Assembly: GCA_030278955.1 (NCBI GenBank)
Contig: JAOANR010000002.1
Span: forward strand, 22,368,057-22,432,056
Direction of reading: 5' to 3'
DNA length: 64,000 bases
From: Hygrophila difformis
Taxonomy: Eukaryota; Streptophyta; Magnoliopsida; Lamiales; Acanthaceae
Part shown: piece by piece, positions 10,715-20,998 of the stretch
How positions within the stretch are numbered: position 1 is the first letter of the stretch
Layout of the letters: the number at the start of each line of letters is the position of its first letter
Notes under the pieces: generated by a model
Database searches by the model: none
The model's input: the letters and a program-made list of their open reading frames with translations, nothing else
Told to the model about the DNA's origin: nothing
Translations under genes and position numbers: made by a program

Positions 10715-12317
10715 GCATGTATTCCCATTCCACCTCAAATTCCATCTCTGTCCTCACATCATATACCAAATGATGAAATAGCTTATCAAACCTAAAAAAA
10801 TGAGTTCAACATGTACATATCAATATCCAAATCGAAAAAACAATTGAAAGTAAAAATAACTAAATATTTACCTTGGTGTGTACAGTTGACTCAAATTTTT
10901 TTTTTTCGCATTTTCTATAATGTACCAACTACATAAAGAATGATAGGTATTAGGCAAAATTTTCCTAATTGCCGGTGCCATCGCACAATCTTGATCTGTG
11001 AAAATCGTTTGAGGTGCCTTATCCCCCATACACTTCAAAAATGTTTTAAATAGCCACTCAAATGATCTTTGAGTTTCATCAAGCATCAATGCAGCTCCAA
11101 AAATAGAAGTCTGTCGGTGATGATTGAATCCAACAAAAACAGCTAATGGTCTGTAATTTTTATTTGTCCGATACGTTGTATCAAAGGTCACACTATCACC
11201 AAAAGCTTGATAATCCATCCTCATTTCAGCATCTGACCAAAAGATATTTGTAATTCTCTCATCATCATCCAGATCATACTCATGGAAGAAAAATGGATTA
11301 CTGACACATTTCTCAGAGAAATACTTCAATACAACACCAGCATCCTCTACTTTTAAATTTCTTTGCCGCCTTCTAACAAGTGCATTCTTCAAATCGTCCT
11401 TTAAAAATCCTACAAGTCCACTACCTCCAGCACCCATACTCAACAAGTCATACGATGACTTCAATGACAATCCAACTTCTTCATGTATACCAGCAACAAC
11501 ACTGTGTAACTCATCAACTCTTCTATTCGATTTCAACATATGCTTCTTTGATGGTCCATGCAGAGCATGATTATGATCACCACAGAAAAACTCAACTCTA
11601 TAAACTTTTTCATCAGTTTTATAATGTAACCTCACCTTTGCTTCACAACCAGTTCGGGTTTCATCACTCCTACGAAATTTCAGACTCTTAGAACGACAAG
11701 ATGAATCACTATCCAACAAACAACCACGACGAAATCCTTCCTTATTGCACGCATATTGTAAATAGAACAATCTATCAACTTCATCTCATACATTTTCCTT
11801 ACGGATAAACCTAAACTATGAGCATAATCACAATAAAAACTAAACGCACCATCAGTTGTAACAAAACTTAACTCACTCCAATTTATGTTACCTGTGAAGA
11901 AATAAACAAAGAATTCCCATTAAAATAATAAATACACGTAGCTGACATAAACCATCGCTTAAAATGCTTAATGTCCATCGCTGAAAATGCTAGACAGTTA
12001 TCGCTGAAAATGCTAGTAATGCATCGCTGAAAATGCTAGGCTTGCATCGATGAAAATATAATGGTTCTGTCCCTCATAATCACATGTACAAATGTTTTGA
12101 CGCTTAAATGAACATATAGATATGAAACTTCAGAAAACACAAAAAAGAGAAACATATCAAAGCAGAACTCAAAACTCAAAAAACATACATAAAATCAAAA
12201 ACGACGATCTGCGATAAAAATACTCAAAATTCGAAAATTCTAAAAAGTACCATTGAACGCAGAACTCGAATCTGAAAACGTTGCCGACGCATTCAACGAC
12301 ATGCTAATCGCATTCAT
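10715..12317 (-). pseudogene. FAR1-related transposase gene, 5' half (FAR1 and MULE domains)
   Basis: Exon 1 (12317-12251) encodes a short Met-Asn-Ala start; donor at 12250 and acceptor TTCTTCACAG before 11891 join in phase. Exon 2 (11891-10872) begins with the FAR1 DNA-binding domain (FYCDYAHSLGLSVRK, then CNKEGFR, GCEAKVRLHY, FFCGDHNH), followed by the MULE transposase core (FGDSVTFDTTYRTNKNYRPLA, FGAALMLDETQRSFEWL, IFTDQDCAMAPAI, H-SLCSWYI). These contain the expected D...D residues. A one-base frame change near 11775 splits the FAR1 domain. Donor at 10871 joins acceptor TTTTTTTAG before 10791, and exon 3 is cut by A1 at 10715. FAR1-class proteins act in the nucleus as transposases or transcription factors; this copy is interrupted and inactive. 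Confidence 0.85.
11953..12058. repeat. Tandem 23-bp repeats in intron 1 of the FAR1-like gene
   Basis: About four and a half copies of a 23-bp unit, CATCGCTGAAAATGCTAG plus five variable bases, lie in intron 1. Related CATCGCTGAA or TCGCTGA motifs also occur in intron 3 (about 3287-3360) and in the tandem repeats at 1824-2237. Confidence 0.8.
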
Positions 12318-12540
12318 AATTGCCAGCAACTTCCTCACACCGCCGCAACACGTACAGAGCAAACAAAAAACATAAGAGAACTCGGAAATCCAAAGAAGAC
12401 GACGTCCAACGGCGAACAATATGGCAAATATACGAAATTACTTTTCTACCCTTAGAGTTAATCTCAATCGTCGATTTTTAAAGACAATCAATGGCTGTAA
12501 ATTCCCACAGCACATCAAGTCAAAAAGGGTGATTGCACCC

Positions 12541-13055
12541 TAACGAAATTGATTTTTATTAAATACAATTTATATCAATTTTGATATATTTAACTCATTT
12601 TAAAATTTATATAAAATAAAAAATAAGGAATATGTTAACATTTAAATTTTTTATTCTTTATAAAGAAGATAAATAATTTATATTTTATACATTAATATTT
12701 TTATATTTCAACATATTTTAAAATTGTATAAATTAAAATAATTATACTATATAATATTGTGGTTGGATGGTTGGGTAGTTATTGATAAAGTATGTTGCAT
12801 GGTTGGGTTGAGATGGATATTGATGAGTCGGAGGAAAGAGATGTTAATTAAATAATGAGATGGTTGGATGGTTGGGTGGATGGGGTGGTCATTGATAAAG
12901 ATAGTCTAAGGATCCATGGACAAACATCCGCACACTTTGCTACTAGTCTTCTATTATCATTCCTAGGTAATTTAATGATCCTTTTCTCATTTATGGCATA
13001 TGACTAGATGGCAAGCTTCATCTCACATTTACTTCTAAATAGCCAAGTTCGAACT
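12541..13055. other. AT-rich intergenic DNA with a direct repeat
   Basis: No coding signal. GGTTGGATGGTTGGGT...ATTGATAAAG occurs twice, near 12764-12788 and 12861-12899, which may mark a degenerate small element. The rest is AT-rich. Confidence 0.5.
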
Positions 13056-13738
13056 TCAGATGAAAGATGTCATTAGTGTTGAAGGTTGGAAATTCAGATT
13101 TTTCATCTCCGCCTCATCAGACACCATTCTACTTTTCAGCTTATCACCACGTACTGGAACATCACTGCCATCATCATAATTGTCACTGGTCGAGTCACTC
13201 ACATCCTCATTTGCTACTTGCTTTTCATTCCCTTTATCCATACTTGCCAGCATCTACTCATCCCTTCTTGGCCTTGCTTCGTCAAACACATTCTCTTCAT
13301 CATCTTCAGTTCTTTTTCCTCATCATCCCTCATGTCCTACTCGTAAGGCTCGTCGAATTACTGGATTCACTACTGTCATCCAGTTCATACTCATCATCCA
13401 GCTCATCCTCTTGTCCTCTACAAGAGCAGCCTCTTCAACCTTGTCCACAACATAGACATGAATTTCCTTGACTGCCCCTAAGGATTTCAATGCTTCATTT
13501 ATCACTTTTCCAGAATTCGCGAACCGTAAATTATTCCCAACCGACATGAAAATGCTAAACTTCTTCGCACAATAGGAGTATTCAATGAACTATCTCAGAC
13601 CATTCAACTTAATGTCTTTTATTAGCATGTTGTCATACATATATATATAGTTCCCATCCCCCATTCGAAATGTACTCCCCATTTATAAGTTTACCGCCAC
13701 TGTGAATGGTCATAGTCACTCGATCTTCATCCGGCTCT
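13056..13738 (-). pseudogene. MuDR-like transposase fragment (PB1-like N-terminal region)
   Basis: Read on the minus strand from 13738, the sequence begins VTMTIHSGGKLINGEY..GGWELYIYDNM, the style of the PB1-like domain at the start of many plant MuDR transposases. It then gives IKLNGLR, VGNNLRFANSGKVINEALKSLG and AVKEIHVYVV, followed by an acidic linker. A frameshift in a TA-repeat run near 13635 and a TAG after GLR break the frame. No transposase core follows, so this is a truncated relic. Family call is by pattern and moderately uncertain. Confidence 0.5.
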
Positions 13739-14570
13739 GCATAATATATATTATACTAAATAACCACTACCAAATTGTTTTAAATCCTTACCCACCAACA
13801 CAAAAGAACAATAAATGTACACAGTACAAATGATTCGGACCTCACGCAACAACACCATTAAATAAACAATAGTAAAGAACATGTACTTGCACATTTTTTT
13901 ACTAATACTTTAACACCCAAATGTATCTATTGTCGCCTTCCCACAAGACATAAAGGAAAACATATTTCTAGACTACACTAATGCAAACACGGGACCAGAC
14001 GCACACAGTCTCAACCCAAATGAAGACAGAACCATCAAAAGCATAATCAAAACTTATTGTAGTCAGGGGTTGGGTAATGGTGCTCACTTACCATAATTCC
14101 ACACTAACATTTCCTATTTCTTTATCATCGGCCTCAAATCTTCAAACCACTTCGTCAGTTGCATAATGTAGGAATGACGTGTCCAAAAACGGGCAAGTAT
14201 GCGAGGTGAAATCGAGCTACCAGATGAGGGGAGTGAGCGACTTTGAGCTGCGGGTTCAATGTTAGGGTGAAATCGCGCTGTGAGTTGGGGTAAAATTTAT
14301 GGATTTTGGCTTTTAATTCCCAATACCAGCTGGAGCTCCAACTCATCACCCGGGCCTGGTCTAAACCATCCAAGTAGGCGGTCCAATTGCATTGTAAGTT
14401 TAATGCTAATCAGGTCCCCACATCAGCAAAAACTGGCATTAAGACGTTTGTGGGATGGATTAGGCGATGATTAGGGTAGTTAATCGACAGATTAGTCTAA
14501 TTTGAAATATGTGGGATGATTTGGGAATTTAAAAAAAACATATGGGACTATATGCGTTTTTTTTTTTTTC
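13739..14570. other. Unassigned intergenic DNA
   Basis: I see no convincing gene or repeat structure here. A run of T at 14557-14569 precedes the LINE-derived sequence. Confidence 0.5.
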
Positions 14571-14589
14571 GCGAGGACAAGGTGTCAAT

Positions 14590-14996
14590 TGGGGATGTTA
14601 TGTTATCCTTGCCTCCACTTCACTTATTTCGGATGAGGAAATAGCTTCACCACAGAGGGCGGTGTCTTTGGACGAAGTCACAATGAATTCTGGGCAATGC
14701 ACTCTTTTTCTATCCCAAGTCTGCACTGTTTATCGGGTTTTTTCTTTAAAAAATTTTGGGACATTATGGGACCGTCGGTTTATGATTTTGTACATCAGGC
14801 CATGGTGCAGGTAGTTCCAACTGAGGTTGTTCGTGCACATATATGTCTTATTTCTAAGATGGTTCCCTCAATGTCGCACAAATATTTCCGGGCAATTGCT
14901 CTTCAAATGTGATCTATAAGATTTTAAACAAAAACCCTAGTAATCTCCTGCATCCTATTATTCAAGCAAACATATCTCAGCACCAATCGACATTTC
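14590..14996 (+). pseudogene. L1-type LINE, upstream part of the reverse transcriptase region
   Basis: Decayed plus-strand LINE sequence in shifting frames: KKFWDIMGPSVYDFVHQAM, then ICLISKMVPSMSHKYFRAIALQ and VIYKILNK...NLLHPIIQANISQHQS. This matches the region of plant L1 RT before the catalytic palm (usual order ...W...V..F, LIPK, FRPIALCNV.YKI). It is cut by the copia insertion at 14997 and resumes at 26849. The endonuclease domain is missing, so the LINE is 5'-truncated, as is common. Confidence 0.7.
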
Positions 14997-15310
14997 TGTA
15001 GATTTTGATATCTCACACACACAAGACACTTTACACTTTTGTATCTAAAAGGATAATCAAAGGCGGAGAGTTGTTTAGCTAAAGCTTGTTTTATATTTCT
15101 TGCTTTGCTTCGCTCTGAAAATTACAACAATCGAAGAACCTATTTATAGAAATGAAAACATACAACGGACAATGAACATATGCTAAACTGTTCTTATGAA
15201 GGCTTCAATACTTTCGGCGCCGTAGATGAGAATTCAACTCGGATGGCTTTACTGTTACTTTGATGGCTTCAACAAATACGACATTTGACGTTTATGTCGT
15301 TTTTCCAACA
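14997..15310 (-). repeat. 3' LTR of the copia element
   Basis: 314 bp, in plus orientation TGTAGATTTT to TTTTTCCAACA. The adjoining CTCCCCCGT on the plus strand is the complement of the polypurine tract. Matches 26535-26848 with about a dozen differences. Confidence 0.92.
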
Positions 15311-15340
15311 AAACTCCCCCGTAAACTTCAAATGCTTCTG

Positions 15341-16333
15341 TCATCTGTTATTCCTATCATATTCTTGAACTTGTCGAGCAGTACCTTTTGGCAATGGCTT
15401 TGTAAATATGTCTGCCACTTGTTCTTGGCCTGCCACATGCATTAGTTCCACATGATCTCGGATAAAGTGGAAACGAACATCAATGTGTTTGCTCCTTTCA
15501 TGATTCAATGGATTCTTCGCCAATTCAATTGCGGATTTGTTGTCTATGTGAATCATTGTTCCGCTTGACTGCTTCATCTCCATCTTGCTTAACAGATTTC
15601 TGAGCCATACAGCATGACATACACACCAAGATGCTGCTACATATTCAGCTTCACATGTTGAGAGCGTCACGATCGGCTGCTTCTTTGAAAGCCAAGTAAA
15701 TGCTGCATTTCCCATAAGGAACACATACCATGCAGTACTTTTTCGATCATCAATATCTCCACACCAATCACTGTCAGAGTATCCAATCAGCTTGTAATCT
15801 TCTGTCCTCGAGTAGAACAATCCATGTGACGCTATTCCTTGAATGTACCTGAGGATTCTCTTTAACGCCTTCCAGTGTGAGTAAGTTGGGTTCTCCATGA
15901 ACCGACTCACAACGCCAACACTTAGTGCAATATCTGGCCTTGGGCATGTGAGGTAGCGAAGGCTTCCAACCAAGCTTTTGTACCTTTCTGGATCAACTTT
16001 TTCTCCTTCATCAAACTTTTAAAGTTTTGCTCCAGGTTCCATAGGTGTTGATACGGGGTTGCACTTCTCCATTTTGAATTCTTTCAAAATCTTCTTCGCA
16101 TATGTCTCCCGTGATACAAAGATGCCTCTTTCTGTTTGTCTAACTTCCAGACCAAGGAAGAACTTCATCAAGCCTAAGCCAGTCATCTCAAACTCCTGTT
16201 TCATTCTTCTCTTGAAGTCTTCTATCATCTCATCACTGTTACCCATGAAAATAAGGTCATCAACATAAAGAGCAACAAACAAAATGTTACCTTCTTTGTT
16301 CTTGATGTAGAGGGCATGCTCGTAGGGACATTG
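15341..16333 (-). pseudogene. Copia pol, C-terminal part: reverse transcriptase half and RNase H
   Basis: From 16333 the frame reads QCPYEHALYIKNKEGN, the YVDD box (LYVDDLIFMGNS), FEMTGLGLMKFFLGLEV and NPVSTPMEPG. A single TAA near 16018-16020 interrupts it, then KFDEGEKVDPERYKSLVGSLRYLT and the copia RNase H: LIGYSDSDWCGD, TLSTCEAEYVAAS, HIDNKSAIELAKNP, KHIDVRFHFIRD, ending DIFTKPLPK. The N-terminal half of RT is gone. An apparent Met start at 16426 belongs to the A2 LTR and is an artefact of fusion. Confidence 0.9.
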
Positions 16334-18965
16334 TGTAACACCCCGGTTTTTGGTCACCCAGGTCGGGATGTCACCGCCACACCTCCCTAGCAAGACGGTT
16401 TCTCCGAGCTTGCTAAAGAGATGCAAGGCTATGGTTTTTCAGAATTTAAAACATTCAAACAGCCCATTTATATATAATTTAAAAATAATACATCAAAGTT
16501 GCAGCGGAAAAATAATATTTACATATATGTATCGCAGCGGAATTTAAATATAGGGCCAACATGGCCAGAATACGGGTTAAACAGGCTCGTTCATGCAATT
16601 TCTAGTCTAACGTAACATTTAAAAATAAAGTATTTCCCCAAAATTCCCATGATGCATATGATGATGCATATTCTTCAGCTCTGAAAGAAACAGGGGAAAA
16701 ATATGGTTTGGTCAGCAAAAACTTGCTGGGTAAGTTAACACAGACATGATTATGAGGTTTCAAAGCCTTTAATTAGATTTAATGAAAACATGTGCATAAT
16801 TTAAACAATTCATGTAATCGCATAATTTAGAAGACATGGATTCATAAGATCATCAATATAGCTTGCAACGTAATTAAATAAGTTGTCATAAATTTAAAAA
16901 CACAAATTATCAAGGACTTAGTTGGATTCCTTTATCGATGTCTCGTTTCGATTCTTTTACAGATCACCACCGCTAGGGCTCTTATGTCCGCCAGCCTTAC
17001 GCCTGGGCTCTTATGTCCACAGGTATCATGGTCGATCTTTTAATTAGAGTTAATCCGTCCGCTAGCCATACGATCAGTGTTTCGCTAGGGCTCTTACGTC
17101 AACCTAGACATACACTTGGGCTCTTATGTCCCAAGCCGCAGAGAACATTGACAGTATCTAGCTTAGTCATAACCCGCAATATTTTAATCTTCTCGTTTTG
17201 TGTATCGTATTTCAAAGTATTTCTATCCATTTCAACCTCAAAGGCTAATTTCACCGTTTCAACAAGATTTCAAGTTTTGACTCGGTCGACCACAATTTAC
17301 TCTAAAATTCGTCTAAAATCAGATTTAATTTTGAAAATTCTGAAATTTCACGACTGACTCCAAAACGTCGAGATCTACAACTTTTGTGTTTTAACGTTTT
17401 CAATTCGAGATACCGAAACAGGTCAACAATGTCAATTTTTGTCAGATCAAAAATCTGTCCGCGTTTTCACACAGCAGTTTAAACGTTTCAAGATCTACCA
17501 TAGCAAATGAACTCTAAATTTGATGAAATATTACAGAGATCATCTTAGGACAATTATCTACAAGTCTCATGTTCGGCTAAAGATCTAATTCGGCCTAGAA
17601 CCCTAGTCAAAAACGTCAGCAAGTTCGCATCTATGTTCTGTCCAGTTTTCAAGATCCGATTTTAAACCAGTTCGGTTTGGGGTGTATTTCATATATCAAA
17701 TCATCACGAAAAATTCTGAAATTTTACGGAGGTATTCATAACATATAGATCTACAACTCTTATGTTCAACGCCAAGCCTAGATCGGTCTAGATCTAAGGT
17801 AGAAATCACCAACAAGTTCGAATAAAGAATCTATCATCGTTTCAAGATCTAAATCTAAAGCAGGCTCGTTTACGATCGTTTTCGGATATCGAAACACGAT
17901 GAAAAATTATGAAATTTTTATAAGAGCTAGATCAGGGTCTTAGGAATGTTTTTCGTGTTTTAAGTTTTCTCGTTTGAACGTTTTAAGGGGTCCGAATAAA
18001 TTCAATAAAAGCGCTGCGCCGGTGTAGACAGATTTTAGGTAGGGTTCCATTAGATCTATATGTTCGAATCTTTTAACAACCCAAAACCAAAGTAAGCGTT
18101 AACTTACCGATTATTGAGCGTCCAGGATCGTCGATTCGGAGGCGTGGCTTCCAGTCCTCCTTTTATCCTCCCCGTTTGTCGGGTTCTTCGCTCTCGATCC
18201 GAATCGGGGGTTTGGAATAGAAAAATATCGAATTTAGGATTCGTTTTCGAATCACATATGAAAAAGAATGGATCAAGGCTTACCACAGCGGTGGGGGTCT
18301 CCGAAATTCGTCCAAGATTCAGCCTTTGAATGCCTTCGTTCCTCCGATGACTCCGGGATTTAGGGTTTCGAAAGTTGTAGGGTTTTGTAAAATTGTTCGG
18401 GGCTTCCAAGGGGGTTTATTTATAGATAGCTAAGACCTAGGGCGTCCAAGATCTGACCCTAAGAGTCTAGAGTCGAAGATGTTCAACCGAAAGTCGAAAA
18501 ATCCGGATTCGGGCGAGAGATTCACGCAACGGGCGAATCTGTCGCTTGGCGCGGCCGTGGCGCGCCCTTCCCCTTGTGACCGCGCGGCCACCGCGCCGAA
18601 CTCGCCTGGGCTTCGGTCCGGGCGGGTCGTGCGATCCGTCGTGCTTTTCCTCCTCTCTTTCGGACTTCTATCCTTCTATGCTCCCGTTTTATGATCTTCG
18701 GGGTATCTTCGGGTTCCGATTTCCTATCTTAATTTTATTCGGATCTAAATTTATATTTGAACTCGAGTTATTGAGTCTATCGGTGTCGGGTCCCCGTGTA
18801 ACCATTTATTCGATTAAATTGTCTTCGGCTTCCCGGTTTCTCAGAATTTTGTTTCCTTTTTAATTTAAATTCCATTTCTCATTTCCTCTACATTTATTTC
18901 TTTATTTATTATATTTATTTTATTTGTTGTATTTATTTTAGTTTAGAAAATTTCCGGGTATTACA
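16334..18965 (-). repeat. A-family LTR, 3' copy of A2 (2632 bp)
   Basis: Reverse-orientation A-family LTR with the same parts: minus-strand TATA near 18416-18424, GTAAG sites, AT-rich modules, hairpin array (about 16970-17135) and a hairpin at 16712-16729 with a different stem from A1 (CAGCAA/TTGCTG). Confidence 0.9.
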
Positions 18966-19251
18966 GTCTACCCTCCTTAAGAATCAACTTCGTCCTCGAA
19001 GTTGTGTTTCGGCTCTTCTCGTGCCAAAGTCTTTTTGTTGTTTTATTATTTTGCGACTGAACTTAGAATTAAAACTTCTAAGCTGCCTACGTACCCTGTG
19101 AAGGGATCAAGCCATAACGTAGTTCAAAACAACTTGAATGTGTTTATTTATGATTTAGGATACATGATATCGAGTCGAACTCCAAAAATAAATTATTACG
19201 GGGTATCACATCCTCTCCCCCTTAGGACTTCAGTTATGTCCCCATAACTGC

Positions 19252-20370
19252 CTATTCATTATTCTCAAGAGGGTTCGGGTTTTGGTCTCGTTCCTCGTCA
19301 CTCTCTCCTTGCTGAAGGTTCACCAAATCTACTCTCTTTTCGATCGCCTCCTCTGGCGTTCGACATCCACTAGCCTTGTGACCAAGCTTGCCGCACCTAC
19401 GGCAGGTTCCAGGCTTCGGGCATTGGCGCACCAGATGTGCATGGTTGCATCGTGGACAACGTGGTATAAATGCACCACGGTTGTCGTCTCCCCCATTGTT
19501 GAGACCTTTATTTCCTTTCCTTCGGGATCCATTGTCTTTCCTAGAGTTGTTGTTGTTGTCTTTCCGATCCTTCTTCTCAAGTCCTTGCGAGTCCTTGCTC
19601 GACTCACCATGTTCCTTACGCTTCAATTGCTGGATTCGAGCAATTGATACGGCGCGATCATATATCGTTTGCAGGTTCGTGAATTGTCCTACTGCAAGTA
19701 TCTCCCGGATACTAAGGTTCAGACCCATCTCGAATTTCTGAGCTTTGTCAGAGTCGGTTGGTACTATCCTCGCAGCGAATCGTACTAGCTCCTTGAACTT
19801 GCTGTAGTACTCTTGCACTGTTTGCGCACCTTGCTTTAAGTTGATGAATTCCTCGTACTTCGCAGTCTTGGTGCTCAGTGGGTAGAATCTTTCCCTCAAA
19901 GCTTCCTTAAGTTCTTCCCAGGTGTAGGCTTCTTCGTCTTCCACTGAATTTGCTTGGAGATTTTGCCACCACTCACCGGCTTCGCCTCCTAGGTAGTAGG
20001 TCACTACGTGTATCTTCTCCTCATCAGGGCACTTGATAGCGTTCAAGAGCTTGTCAAAGGTACGAATCCATCCTTCCAACTTTGCGGGATCCTCTTGGCC
20101 GTCATAATGGGGTGGGTTGTAAGGGTTCACTAATGCCAAGTAGTTGACTCGGGCTACTGGCGGAGGTACTGTTTGTACCCTATGCACCTCGGGATTTCCC
20201 AATGCTACAAGGAGTTCCTCTACAGTTTTTAAACGTGCTTCCATATTATTGGGCGCTTGAGGCACTTGCTCTCCTAGGTTCTGAGGACTTCCACTGTTGT
20301 TGGGCGTGTTGGAAATGTTAGCTTCAGTGCCGTTTGGACTCACCTTCCTTGGTTTCCTCCTAGGCGCCAT
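19252..20370 (-). CDS. gag: Gag polyprotein of element A2
   Basis: Intact 372-residue frame, same length as the A1 gag and differing at only a small number of residues. It has the same gag domain (DPAKLEGWIRTFDKLL; here YYLGGEAGEWWQNL has Gly for Arg and Asp found in A1), the same basic linker and two zinc knuckles (CPRCNHAHLVRQC, CRRCGKLGHKASGC). It stops just before the PPT side of the internal region. No pol. The start ATGGCGCCTAGG is conserved with A1. Role: particle assembly and RNA binding, with enzymes supplied in trans (inference). Confidence 0.9.
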   Translation of the reverse strand: MAPRRKPRKVSPNGTEANISNTPNNSGSPQNLGEQVPQAPNNMEARLKTVEELLVALGNPEVHRVQTVPPPVARVNYLALVNPYNPPHYDGQEDPAKLEGWIRTFDKLLNAIKCPDEEKIHVVTYYLGGEAGEWWQNLQANSVEDEEAYTWEELKEALRERFYPLSTKTAKYEEFINLKQGAQTVQEYYSKFKELVRFAARIVPTDSDKAQKFEMGLNLSIREILAVGQFTNLQTIYDRAVSIARIQQLKRKEHGESSKDSQGLEKKDRKDNNNNSRKDNGSRRKGNKGLNNGGDDNRGAFIPRCPRCNHAHLVRQCPKPGTCRRCGKLGHKASGCRTPEEAIEKRVDLVNLQQGESDEERDQNPNPLENNE

Positions 20371-20998
20371 TTTCTGTTACACGTGTATAGATTAGCTTAT
20401 CTTGGTTTAGGTAGATCGCTCGAATGAGACGTTTCGTAAATTTCTAATTTCAAATTTTCGGGTTTGTTGTTTGGAAATCCAAACAAGATTTTTGAAATAA
20501 AGAGTGTTTTAATAAAACTTGATTTTCTCACTGTTCCACATGAGGAAGTTTTCTAATTTGTACAAGGGTAGGAATGGCTAAGGTCGAGGATTGTTATGAT
20601 TAGGCGAACGCATAGATGAACGCGATCTAGAACTAAGGCAAGATCAGTCTCTAGTTAGCTTCCTTAATTTGATGTCAAGCGTCTAAGTTATCTAGTGTAA
20701 GCAAAAGATCTAAGTTAATATTCGCCAAGATTCTAAGTTAAAATTCGCAAAGATTCTAAGTTCTCTACATAAAAGAGATGCGATATGCAAATGCAATGAT
20801 GATTTCCCCCCAAAAATAATTTATGCACTATATATATATTTTTCCCATGGGTTTTAAAAAAAAAATTTCTCCATGGAAATAATACTTTAAAATTTAAAAT
20901 ATTAGTCAAAATATTAATAATAGTTTAAAAATAATAATGGTTTAAAAATAATAGTTTAAAAATACTAGCTTAAAAATATCCGGGCTCTGATACCAACT

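Larger units (their letters stand above)
1..12540 (-). mobile_element. Mutator-like (MULE/FAR1-type) element, left end outside window
   Basis: Two minus-strand genes lie head to tail: a FAR1-type transposase (12317 to 2304) and a plant-mobile-domain-like gene (1690 to beyond position 1). Plant MULEs of the FAR1 class can carry a second gene of this kind, so I treat both as one element; that grouping is inference. The 5' flank of the transposase gene (about 12420-12545) has a possible MULE terminus, but the partner terminus lies outside the window, so inverted repeats and target duplication cannot be checked. The element is interrupted by LTR element A1 at 3537-10714. Confidence 0.5.

Noticed and set aside
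13067..13471. Plus-strand frames of up to 134 residues
   Set aside because: Antisense to the MuDR-like relic and rich in His/Ser from simple sequence; no family match.
16334..16426. N-terminal extension of the copia RT frame
   Set aside because: Translated LTR sequence of A2, joined by chance in frame.
18479..18694. 71-residue open frame seen in four A-family LTRs (also 3808-4023, 8490-8705, 23145-23360)
   Set aside because: It lies antisense to the LTR in the GC-rich block. It recurs only because the LTRs are near-identical, has no family resemblance, and is not present in families B, C or D.
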